Positions 47,093 through 57,254 of a stretch of 64,000 nucleotides of DNA are shown here, one piece after another; position 1 is the stretch's first letter; the number at the start of each line of letters is the position of its first letter. Source of the DNA: Aquanectria penicillioides (Eukaryota; Ascomycota; Sordariomycetes; Hypocreales; Nectriaceae); NCBI GenBank assembly GCA_003415625.1, contig PYIU01000002.1:1984001-2048000 (forward strand). Reading direction: 5' to 3'. Under the pieces are notes generated by a model that did not search any database, was not told where the DNA came from, and saw only the letters and a program-made list of their open reading frames with translations. A program made the translations under genes and the position numbers.

Positions 47093-48737
47093 ATGGCAGA
47101 CGCTGAGAGCCCTTACGGCGAGAGTCCTTCGCAGCCAGGCACTGCAGTTGTCTGGGCCAAGAAGTTGATCAACCTGATCCTCGCCCAGTACCTCATCATC
47201 GGGTTCGCGGTTGCGTGCGTCTTGGGATACTTTTTCCCCTGTATGTGCGCCCTTGTTTGCATTCCCTCCCTCACCTCTCTCCCTCCATGCCCACAGACAG
47301 GAAATTGCTAGAACTACTCCCGTTCTCCCAAATCAATATAAAATTGGGTCTTGTGCTAACGCCCATGCGTCCATCTTTCCAGCCGTTGCGCAACATGGCG
47401 GCACCATCCGCTCCGAATATAGCATCCTCTATGGCGCCGTGGCTTTCATATTTCTCGTGAGCGGGCTGCAGCTCGCGCCCGAGAAGCTGAAGAAGAACGT
47501 GACGAATTGGCGTCTGCACATCCTCGTGCAGGGGATCAGCTTTGCCGTCATTCCGGCTATTATCCTTGGTACGTCACACCCGGGGACCAGACTGGGGTTT
47601 TTGTCTTTGGGAACATGAAGAAGAAGAAGAAGAAGAAGAAGAGTCATTTCTCAAGACGGGGCTCCACTGGACGAACTTGGAAGGGCGCTTTCCGAACCCG
47701 TTGTAAACGGTCAACACAGACGGCGGGAACTAACATGTCCGTGTTTAGCCACTATCCACATCTCTATTGCTGCGGGCTGCCTCAAATCTCAAACGCCTTC
47801 GCCTCCAATCATCATTGGGCTTCTGATAACTGCCTGCATCCCGACGACCATCGCCTCCAATGTGGTAATGACGAGATCGTCCGGTGGTGACGACGCGGCC
47901 GCCATCATCTCCGTCGTTGTCGGCAACGTTGCAGGGTCCTTCTTGTCGCCCCTGCTCATCTACGGCTTCTTCCCAAAGGGCTCTGCCTTCGAGCAATGGC
48001 GGCCGGCAAGCCCCAGCACCCTCGGCCACATGTACGCCGACGTCGCCAAGCAGCTCGGGCTCAGTGTCGTGTTGCCGCTGGCGGTCGGACAGGCGGTGCG
48101 ATGGCGCTGGGAGGAGAAGACAGTCAAGGTCTTGAATAAGCTGAAACTGGCCAAGGTGTCGACGCTGTGTCTTGTATTGCTTGTGTGGACGACGTTCTCA
48201 GGCGCCTTTGGGACCGGCGCCCTGTTCCAGCTATCAACCAGCAATGTCATCTTCAACGTGTTTATGAACGTCGCGCTATACGTTGTCTTCACCATCATCT
48301 GCTTCCTCGCAGCCCGCCCTCCTCGGCGCTTTGTCGACAAGGTTGTGTCGTCACGCCTGGGGAGGGCCCTCCCACGAGCCCTTCTCCCCTACCGAATGTC
48401 CAAGGAGCAAACCATTGCCGTGTGCTTCTGCGGCGCCGCCAAGACGACCAGCTTGGGCATTCCCCTAGCAAGTGCCATGTGGGCGCGGGCAGACAACCTG
48501 ACGCGTGCTTACATTCAAATTCCCGTGTTACTATACACTATTGAACAGGTCTTCATGGCGCAATTGCTTGTGTATGTATTCAGATGGTATATGCGGCGGG
48601 GACAGAAGGAACAGGACGATGATACCGAAGACGAAGCTGGACAAGGAGAGGTGGCGGAGATGCGAAACGAAGCGGCTAGTGGACGCGAAAATGAAGCGAC
48701 CCGAGTAGACGGAGAAAAGGGAGACGACAAAACATAA
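47093..48737 (+). CDS. Rch1/SLC10A7-like SBF-type membrane transporter
   Basis: A member of the SBF-like CPA family (bile-acid:sodium symporter-like; yeast Rch1, human SLC10A7). In yeasts it negatively regulates Ca2+ uptake at the plasma membrane. Model: exons 47093-47240, 47383-47568 and 47749-48737, 440 aa. Donors are GTATGT and GTACGT, and both introns have ctaac branch sites. About ten hydrophobic helices are visible, starting [19 protein letters not shown] in exon 1. Family blocks include [11 protein letters not shown] (exon 2), [22 protein letters not shown] (the conserved crossover region, exon 3), [14 protein letters not shown] and [15 protein letters not shown]. The C-terminus is a charged, acidic cytosolic tail. 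The ATG at 47093 (MADAES) is the first in frame. Intron 2 carries an AAG microsatellite. Calcium regulation is inferred from the family. Confidence 0.9.
47617..47642 (+). repeat. (AAG)n microsatellite inside intron 2 of the Rch1-like gene
   Basis: About eight AAG units, fully intronic in this model. Confidence 0.85.
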
Positions 48738-49032
48738 TGACAGTCAGTAAAAAACACAGACTGAGAGGTTGGATATATAAAGCTTGAATATCGAATTGAC
48801 AAGAAACAAGATATCATGAAATCTCTTCAAAAATCTCTACAATGAAATCGTTCCATCATTCGAATGGCTGATCCTCCATATCCAGCCCTATGACATATAA
48901 AGATACCCTACTTGTTTAGTTGACTCTGAGTTGACTTGTGTTCTCCCGACCCTGGCTGGCTGGATCTTGAGTCTCTTCAAATGAGTCGCCACGGCTCCCA
49001 CCCTAAAAAAAAAATCTTCTGGGATCATAACT

Positions 49033-50524
49033 TTACTCCTTCTTGATCAAACTCTCGAACAGAGGTGCCAGGTGCTGAGCACTCTTCTTGGGGTAGCGTG
49101 TTTGGCCATTCTCGTAGTCGACATAAGTAACACCGAAGCGGGTCTCATAACCCTCAGCCCATTCGAAGTTGTCGAGGAGGGACCAGGCGAAGTAGCCGTG
49201 AACATCAACGCCATCAAAGGTGGAGGCCTGAGCCAGAGCCTTGACGTAATCATCATAATACTGCAGGCGGAAATCATCCTTCAAGATCTCCTCCTTGGGC
49301 AGGTCGTTTTCTCCCTTGATGCTGGTGCCGTTCTCGGTGACGTACATCTTGGGGAAACCATAACGGCGAGACAACCAGACAATCAAGTCCCGGAAACCCA
49401 CCGCGCAAGGGCGCAACCATGTCGATTGAGTTTCGGGTCCGATGCAGTCTCCGCGCTTGTTAACGAAGCTGAGCTCAAGATTTCCGAGGAAATCATCCTC
49501 AGGAGCCTCGCCGTCGAGGTGGCGGACGTAGTTCGCGGTATAGTGGTTCATGCCATAGAAGTCATTGGAGCCTTGGACCAAGGCCTTCTCCTCCGGAGTG
49601 AAGGTGGGAAGGCGATCGCCAAGTTGGGCTCGCATCGAGGCTGGATACTCACCAAAGTAGACGGGGTCGGCAAACCAGGAGATGGCAAACTCAATCTTCC
49701 TGTTGGCAGCTTCAACATCCTTAGGGTCCTTGGGGTCCCATGGGAATGTAGCATCTCCATTGAGAACAATGCCAATTTCACCCCCGTTGGCGACTTTGAA
49801 GTCATCGCGATAGGTCTTGACGGCACGACCGTGGGCGACAAGCAGGTTGTGACCAACAATCCAGGGCTCACGGGCCGAGTCGCCGACCGGGGACTTGGTG
49901 CGGTCCGAAGTGCGACCGGGGGCGTGGGTGCCGGTGTTGTAACCCAGGATGGAGGAGCACCAGGGCTCATTGAAAGTGATCCAATTCTTGCATCGAGGAA
50001 TGCCTTCAAACACAACACGGGCATAGCGCTCAAAGTCAAGTGGGAACTCGGTGCGGTTGAGAAGGCCACCGTAGCGGGTATCAAGCTCATCGGGGACGTC
50101 CCAGTGCAGGAGAGTAATGAAGGGGGTGATGCCAGCCTCGAGAAGGTCATCTACAAATTTGCGGTAGTGGTCAAGGCCGGCCTGATTGACGGGATCCTCT
50201 CGGCCGCCCTTGGGGATGATTCGCGGCCAAGATAGAGAGAAGCGGTAAGCCTTGGCGCCGAGGGACTTGAGCAGCGCGACGTCCTCGTCAGTGCGATTGT
50301 ACGAATCGCAAGCAGTGACACCAGATGTGCCATCAGCAATCTTTCCGGTCGTGGCACAGAATGTGTCCCAGATAGACGGAGCGCGACCATCCTTGTCGAT
50401 GGCACCTTCGATCTGGTAGCTACGAAGACGTGTTAATTGTGATTGTGCTGGTCAGATATTCAAAGCAATATACTCACGAAGCGGTGGCGAAGCCCCACTT
50501 GAAGTCACTTGGCAGGTTGACCAT
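49033..50524 (-). CDS. GH1 beta-glucosidase, intracellular type
   Basis: Glycoside hydrolase family 1. It hydrolyses beta-glucosides such as cellobiose by a retaining mechanism. Model: exon 1 50524-50478 and exon 2 50419-49033, with a 58-nt intron (GTGAGT...TAG), giving 477 aa, the usual length. The N-terminal family signature FKWGFATASYQIEGA spans the splice junction. The acid/base Glu is E167 (TFNEPW) and the nucleophile is E378 (YVTENGT). NHYTANYVR and the WSLLDNFEWAEGY block near the C-terminus contribute to the sugar-binding site. There is no signal peptide (MVNLPSDF), so it is probably cytosolic, like T. reesei Cel1A. It could also act on transglycosylation products that induce cellulases. 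Its upstream neighbour on the same strand is 1.8 kb away, so it is an independent unit. Confidence 0.95.
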
Positions 50525-52369
50525 GGCTGCGATGTTAATGGTGTAGATGGGTTGCGGTAGGGGCGGAGGGAGTTTTGTGTGATATTCTGACTTTGGCAGC
50601 CCTTCGTCTGGGGATGGTCGAGGAGGAGTATAGAAGTGGGCGACGTGCTGGTCCAAAGGGTGCAGCGCAGCCAACTAGTCGACAGAAGGACGGTATATAG
50701 GGAAGTGGAAGACACGAGGATGAGGCTCAGGAATGGGAAGGCGGATACGGTTGCAGCGGCGAGAGAAAGGGCTCGTTGCTCGGAGAAGCGGGCCTGGAGG
50801 CCATCTTATATAGGTTGAGGAACCTGGGGATCACGGTGCCAGCCCCTGCATCTCCCTCATGCCCCTCACACGCCCATCTACCGCCTCAGCAGGTGTTTTG
50901 TAGCAAAGTCTTGGCAGCAGATGAGACTGAATGTTCTTCGGACCGTCATGACCGAGGAGGGATCATCTGGACAGAGGTGCCCAGGGGGGGTTGATGCGGG
51001 ATGCGAGGATGTGGGACTTGGGATGGGCTTAGGACTTGGGACTTGGGGACTGGGACTGGTGGTGTTGTCCTTGTGCATGGAGAGTTGTAAGTGCAAGTGG
51101 GGAGCATGGCTTTTCCCCGCTCCGTACCTACCTCTGCTCCAGTTGTGTTAGCTTCCCACAGCGGGTAATGGCTCCAGCTCTGGCCCCACCGCAACTGCCC
51201 TGGATGAACTCTGGGCTGTCTGCGTTGTGCCTGGCATCTAGTTTCATGTACTTGCCTGGGCACGTCCGTAGGTACCTGCTCAGAACATTGTTTTCTTTTA
51301 GCATTCATTTGTATTCTCTCCAAAAACGACAGGAAAATCATGCTGCACCGGAAATGTTTCCCGCCCGCTTGTCCTACTTTTTCCCTCGCCTCGGCTGTAC
51401 CTCTCTCTGGCACTCTCTCATCTCACTCCGGGGCTCCGAGAGCTGCCGTCAGCCGATTCCCAAAACTCCAGGGCGACCACGATCCATCGGCCCGCCTCTC
51501 CGACGCCACGGAACCCGTCTTCGCCAGAACTTCGGGTGTTTCTCGTTTACGTCTACCTGAGACTCACCTTGGAATAGAGGCGATTTGTTGACAACCTAGG
51601 CGAGGTCGTGCACAAATCCCTCCTTGGCACGTGGTATTGAGGCTCCTCCCGGCCATTCCTCTGCTCAGGATGTTATCGGACTCGAACGTCTCTCCGGGAC
51701 TGTCTAGATCATGTCCTTTTCTCCAAAACTACCATCTTGCACAGATATTCTCGTTTCCTGTGTTCTCCACTTCGATGGCACATCGCCTCAATAACAGGGT
51801 AGCGGCCCGACTAGATTTGCCCCGCCATTCCCGAACAATCAATTAGTCTGGCTCAGAGGCCCGAAAGGCCTGCTACTTATTGATGTTGCCGAACCATGCA
51901 ATTTCGTCAATGATATCGTGATCCAGGGGGGTTTCTGTTGATCACGAAGTCTTTTTTTATATACTTTTTTAATCATTTTTTCTTTCAATTGGCTATACCT
52001 ACTGGTATCGGTGTTACCCCCAATAGCCCTCTTGGAGCCAACTCTCCCACGGGTCGTTTCTTCAACTGAGTCTTGAATCATCTTGTGTATGGTTTCTGAA
52101 GACGACGTTGAGATAAAAAAAAATGCGTAGACTAGAAACTGTGCCCCATTTCCATCATGTCAGTAACCATCGCATACAATCATAGTTGCCGCTTGAGATT
52201 CGGGCCTCTTCCAAATACGTGCATCCAGTACAACATTCGCAACGTTCGCCTTCTTCATCCTGGCGTGCCTCTCATCTCTTTCCATATCACCATAATCCCT
52301 CATAAAATTACACCCACTATCATCTGAGGTCAGTCAAAGATGAATCCCGATTGGCTCACCGGAGTCTGC
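50525..52369. other. 1.8-kb intergenic region upstream of the GH1 gene
   Basis: No supportable gene. It contains the GH1 promoter and, at about 51,015-51,060, a short array of ggacttg/ggactgg units. Overlapping frames on both strands show no domain. Confidence 0.5.
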
Positions 52370-53203
52370 TTAGTTGGCGTCATCTGCATCGTCCCTATCT
52401 TGCAGCTTCCGCTTGCCGTGGCCCGTGGACTCCATGTCCACATCTTCGTTACCACCCTCGGCGCCCGTGCTGGAATATTCAACAATCTCCCACTCGACCT
52501 TGACTTGGCCATCTTGCAATCGCTGAATTCCTTGACTGCGTCGCATTCGACCTAGTCTCGTTCCTTCAACCATGCCATCGAACCATGGCACACCATATGA
52601 CTGCCTCAGGGCTGTACCCCTCTCGATTGCATCACTGCCCGATGACTGCTTCTGCTCAGTCTTTCCCTTTTCATCCCCTTCTTCTGGAATCAGACCCATA
52701 TCCTCAAGGTCGCCGAGGTCCTCTCGGAGCAAGCTGCCTAAGGTGAGGTTGATGTACTCGGCTTCACTGGGCGGATCCTCGGACCAATAGGACAGGGGGG
52801 TGCCACAGTAACCGCAAAAGTGTCTCTTCGAGTGCTGTTGGCTCGGGTGCGTGTAAACGCGGCGGATCAGGGTGTGCGTCTCATCGGGAAAGAAGGAAAA
52901 GGTGGTGCTGTGGTACCAGGACAGTGGCACTCGAATGTAGGCTGCCAGTGGGGTGGCTAGAGGAATCTCTGATCGACAGGTGAGCTAATCAGTCTGTGGT
53001 GTTCGGTAGAGTGCAATTGGGGGCTTGCTATTCGCCATCGTCGACCTCACTGTAAACGACACGAGAGCAGAGGTGCACTTACGATGAACGGGTTCGGTAT
53101 TGAAAAGAACTTGAGCTTCGGTGCTGTTCTCTTGTGGGATGGCGATGATGTAACGATTTCGGCCGCATTGGCAACCGCCCCGCAGAGGCCGCAGTGAAGT
53201 CAT
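52370..53203 (-). CDS. GFA/CENP-V-fold (DUF636) protein
   Basis: Named after glutathione-dependent formaldehyde-activating enzyme. Most fungal members have no proven reaction. Model: exon 1 53203-53083, intron 53082-52969 (GTAAGT...CAG), exon 2 52968-52370, giving 239 aa. Zinc-site features are the N-terminal GGCQCGRNRY (C11, C13) and HFCGYCGTPL (C92, C95). The central CxCxxC cluster seen in many GFA proteins is missing: there is no Cys between residues 13 and 92. The C-terminal part is acidic, ends KLQDRDDADDAN and is probably disordered. The acceptor at 52969-52970 is the one that keeps the frame. A nearer TAG at 52985 would shift it. It is divergent from the aldo-keto reductase gene, with 940 bp between the two starts. 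Confidence 0.82.
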
Positions 53204-53450
53204 GACTGGTAGTTGTTACTTTGGTGCTGGGGCGCGTGCTCAATGGTTCACTGAACGGAATTGGGCTTGGTTTCTGTTCAGTCGGCAGCAGTTGCACTAG
53301 GCTGTGAAGGGACGGCTTGAAGAGTAGAAATGTTTGAAGGGATAAAAGAAAGGAGGGAGAGCGAGAATGAGCGAAAACGAGGGCGAGGGTAAGTCGACAC
53401 AAAATGGTCCAAGCAGGATGACGCTCCTAGTTGCAGTGAGGGAAGTGGGC

Positions 53451-53490
53451 TCGGTGGGCTTCGGTGGGCTTTGGTGGGCTTTGGTGGGCT
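53451..53490. repeat. 10-bp minisatellite, four units of t(c/t)ggtgggct
   Basis: Four consecutive decamers: two tcggtgggct, then two ttggtgggct. Confidence 0.88.
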
Positions 53491-54002
53491 GTCAGTGCGC
53501 TCCACTGTCGAGCGAGGTGACGACACTGCGATTCCACGGGTGTCGAAAGGCCAGTGGGGGTTTCTAGAACGCCTGCAACCGTTGTAACGGTCGGCCCCTC
53601 AGCGTTTGGTTGGTACCCAAGCTGGCTGCGGAAAATCGGGCAGAACACAAGTAGCTGTCAAAATGACAATACTTGTTCGTGTGCGTGCTCATAGGGTGAA
53701 GGGATGCAGGCATGCATGCATGTGATGGTAGAGCGCAAACTGCAGCATGACCGGGTGGCTTCTCTGCCGGCGTCACTTATAAAGACTTCGAGCGTAGCTT
53801 CTAGCGGCGTCCATCGGCGAGCTTGCCCTGGCCGGCTGGTTAGGCATCAGCTAGGGGCTCCACTATCCTCTGCATCAATGCCTGTTCTCTCAGAGCCTGT
53901 TTTTATCACACGCAAACATTGCTGGGGAATTCTGCCTACCCTGGATTCAGATACGCGCAAGCCCATCGCTCAACGATAGGCAACTCAAGTTGAGTCACCC
54001 GG

Positions 54003-54007
54003 CCAAT
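54003..54007 (+). promoter_or_regulatory. CCAAT box upstream of AKR gene
   Basis: The core ggCCAATcag, 137 bp upstream of ATG 54144, is a match to the site of the fungal HAP/CBC complex. Binding is inferred only. Confidence 0.3.
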
Positions 54008-54143
54008 CAGTCACTTGTGAATGGTTTCTGTTATAGCTGCCTATCTACCTAGGTGTAGAATACAAGAAACCTCGGGATCGGCTTTGTGGTTCCTGAGATT
54101 CGTTGCATCTCAATCAAGGGTGGCTGGACTGCCGACACTCGAC

Positions 54144-55129
54144 ATGTCACCGCACCCTGAGCCCCTCACTCTACAAGACCGCATCCCGCTCCCTAACTCA
54201 AACATATCTATCCCTCGTTTGGGCTTTGGAGTTTACAAGCTTCGCGGCGACTTCTGCATCGCCTCCTGTCTCGATGCCCTAGCTGCAGGATATCGCCACA
54301 TTGACTCGGCAGACCTCTATACCAACAGCGACCTCGTCCGAGAAGCCCTCTTACGTTCTGGCCTCAAGCGTCAAGATGTCTTCTTGACCACTAAAATTGG
54401 CAGTCCTAGGCCGCGTCGCAGAAAAGGAGCAGCAAAGAAGCAAGAAACAGCCGCAGAGGCCGATGGTGCAGATGCTATTTACAAAAGTGCTAAAGAAAGC
54501 GTAGCTCGGATTGCAGGCGACGAGCCGCAGAGCTACGTCGATCTTTTGCTCATCCATGTGCCCGGACCGTCCCGCGAGCACCGCCAGAAACTTTGGGCTG
54601 CCCTTGAGCGTCTGAAAACCGAAGGCAAGGCCAAGGCAATCGGCGTGAGTAACTTCCGTGTCCGTCACCTTGAGGAGATGCGCGAGTACGCGACTGTATG
54701 GCCCCCGAGCGTAAACCAAATCGAAGTGAGTTCACAAGTCATCAACCAACTGTACTTGGTCTTTATGCATACCTATCTCTTACGATGCATCTAAAGCTCC
54801 ACCCATGGTGCCAACAGCGCGACCTCGTTTCCTACTGCCGCTCTCACAACATTATCGTCCAGGCGTATAGCCCACTTGCAACCGGGGCCCGGCTCGACGA
54901 CGCAGCTCTAGGGGCTATTGCCAAGGCTCACAAAAGGTCATCCGCACAGATTCTTGTCCGCTACGCGCTGCAAAAGGGCTGGGTGCCACTTCCCAAGAGT
55001 GGACAGACAAACCGAATCCGAGAGAATGCGGACGTGTTTGCGTTTGAACTCGACAATGGGGACATGAGCACTCTGGATGCTTTAGATGAAGGTTCTCAAG
55101 GGGCGATATTTCCAGCAAACGTGGAGTAG
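54144..55129 (+). CDS. Aldo-keto reductase
   Basis: NAD(P)H-dependent oxidoreductase of the AKR superfamily, reducing aldehydes or ketones to alcohols. Model: exon 1 54144-54725, intron 54726-54796 (GTGAGT...AAG), exon 2 54797-55129, giving 304 aa. The catalytic tetrad is visible: D54 and Y59 (HIDSADLY), K84 (LTTKIG) and H138 (LLIHVPGP). IPRLGFGVYKL opens the barrel, AIGVSNFRVRHLEE is the conserved strand, and VPLPKSGQTNRIREN near residue 270 is the cofactor-binding IPKS-type block. A basic insertion (about 88-112, PRPRRRKGAAKKQ) follows strand 3 and is longer than in most relatives. An upstream in-frame ATG (54021) exists. 54144 is preferred because it gives the usual N-terminus. The substrate cannot be told from sequence. 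It converges on the acyl-CoA ligase gene 185 bp away. Confidence 0.9.
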
Positions 55130-55314
55130 TTTCGGGGCATTGGGGGAAAATCCTTATAAATGTGATATGTAAAATGATGCCCTGGGGCGGGTTCGCTTCT
55201 GCCACCCAAGCGCCCTCGTCCGCATCATGTCGGTCTAAAAGTCATACTACGCTATGTACAAAGGTGCACGCTCGCCAGCCAAGACATGGCTTCCGCACTT
55301 CTCTAGCTCGCGAA

Positions 55315-57254
55315 TCACTTTCTTCCGTGCTTAGCCCACTCCCTAAGCACATTCTTCCGGATCTTGCCGGTGCTGGTCTTGGGCAGGTCATCGACAACCT
55401 CGACCTCTCGGGGAACCATGAATCTGCTGATATCGCTTTGATGCTTCGCCCATGTGATCACATCTTCACCTGCGATAGCCTTGCCTTCTTTGATGGTAAC
55501 GTACGCCTTGGGTCGCTCGCCCCAATGCGAGTCTGGCACGGCGACGACACCTGCCTCCAGGACGTCGGGATGCTTGACTAGCATGCTTTCCAGAGCCACA
55601 GAGGAGATGTTCTCCCCACCAGAGATGATGATGTCCTTGGCCCGGTCGAGGATCTGCGCGCTGCCGTCTGGGTGCCAGACAGCCAGGTCACCGGAATGGA
55701 GGACACCGCCTGCAAAGAGTTGGCGAGTCGCCTCGACGTCCTTGTAATATCCCTTCGCACAGATGTTGCCGAGGAAAACGATCTCGCCGATTTCCTTGCC
55801 GTCCTTCGCGACATCAATGAGGACGCCCTGGGGTTGGTCGGGCTTGATTACGCGGATTGGCAAGCTGGTAATGAAGCCATGACCTTGACGGGCCATCTTG
55901 GCATACTTTTCCTGCGTAGGGAGGTTATCCCATTCAGGCAGGGTGTAGCATTTTGTGATGGGACCGTAGGTTTCTACAGTATTGTCAGTAGGATATAGAC
56001 GAGAGGGGTACCGTGAGAACGAACCTGTCATTCCATACACGTGGACAGGAATCAAGTTGAGATTCGTCTGTAGGAATGTAAGTTTCTTGAATTCAATGAG
56101 TTGGTTGCCTGAGGTTGTTTTACCATTTGCTCAAAAAGATGGCCGCTTGGGGGACTAGCTGCAACGGTAACTTGCACTGGGCGGTCCAATTTCTCAGCCT
56201 CCTTTGAAGCAACCAGCAAAGTGTTGACTGTAGGCGCGGCATTGAAATGTGTGATTCCCTCTTCCTTCAATAACTTCCAGATCATCGGGTAGTCAATCTT
56301 CCTGAGACAGACATTTGTTCCACGAACAGCAACGGTGGACCAGGGAAATGTCCATCCAATGGCATGGAACCTTTAACCGTCAATGCCTGCAAGATTTTGC
56401 AAGGATATAAAGAACTTACATGGGAAGGGTCCAAAGATATTTGCACTGGCCAATGTTAAGTCCAGATTCGATGATGTTGGCCATCGCGGCTAAGTAGGCG
56501 CCTCTGTGAGTGTACACTACTCCCTTTGGTCGAGAAGTCGTGCCAGAGGTAAATGGAATAGCAAGCATGTCGTCTTCGTCTCTGGCTTGAGAATGGAGCC
56601 CAGCCCAACCATGACTACCCGTGTCGTGGTCATGGTTCAGGCCTTCAAGAACAGCCTCGTCAAAAGGACCACAAAGTTGTCCCTCGGTGGCATCGGTGTC
56701 CTACGTAGGGTAGTTAACGTTAGCGCATGCTCAACAACCTATACTTGATAGTGGCGATAACCCAAGACCCATTCCCAACTTACAAGGTCGACGATGAGCG
56801 GGACATTCGTGTGCTTTTCCCGGTACTGATCGAGCAGGCCGACAAACTCATTGTCAACAATGATGCAGTCCACTTCGGCAAAGTCAAAGATGTAGTCAAT
56901 GTCGTCCTGCTTGAGGCGGTAATTGGCTGGCACGAGCACGGCGCCGGCGGCGACAACGCCATAGATTGACTCGAGGAAGGCGGGCGTGTTCGGGGCCAAG
57001 ATGCCTACGCGACGGTAGCTATGCTTGAGGAGGAAGTAAGCCAAGCCACGGGCGCGGTCAGCAAACTCGGCGTAAGAGCGGCGCAGAGTCGCGCCGTTGA
57101 CGGTAATGTGGAAAATGGCCTCAGCATTGGGCTCAATGGAAGCGGCGCGCTCGAGGAAGAAGGTCGGGGAGAGAGTGTGGAAATATGGAGGGGCCTGGGG
57201 ATGTGGGCGCAGGTGGTTGAGGATGGAGCGGATACGTGACGGAGGGCCAGACAT
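55315..57254 (-). CDS. AMP-dependent acyl-CoA ligase (acyl-activating enzyme family)
   Basis: An ANL-superfamily enzyme that activates a carboxylic acid to acyl-AMP and then acyl-CoA. Model, minus strand: exons 57254-56784, 56700-56420, 56370-56124, 56067-56025 and 55973-55315, giving 566 aa. The introns are short (49-83 nt). Motifs: FTSGTTSRPKG (207-217, P-loop), MFHAIGWTFPW (after 251), YGMTETYGP (344-352), HSGDLAV (440-446, D443), ILDRAKDIIISGGENIS (455-471) and PKTSTGKIRK (545-554, catalytic K551). The N-terminal block FHTLSPTFFLERAA resembles the plant/fungal acyl-activating enzyme (AAE1, benzoate/medium-chain) group rather than long-chain fatty-acyl-CoA synthetases. The C-terminus (HGRK) is not a PTS1, so peroxisomal targeting is not indicated. 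ATG 57254 (MSGPP) is chosen as the first in frame. Confidence 0.9.

Larger units (their letters stand above)
53204..54143. promoter_or_regulatory. Divergent promoter region between GFA-like and AKR genes
   Basis: A 940-bp spacer between two start codons. It contains a 10-bp minisatellite (53451-53490), a gcatgcatgcatg stretch near 53,710, a palindrome actcaa-g-ttgagt near 53,980-53,993 and a CCAAT pentamer at 54003-54007, 137 bp before the AKR start. No gene was found in it. Confidence 0.5.
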
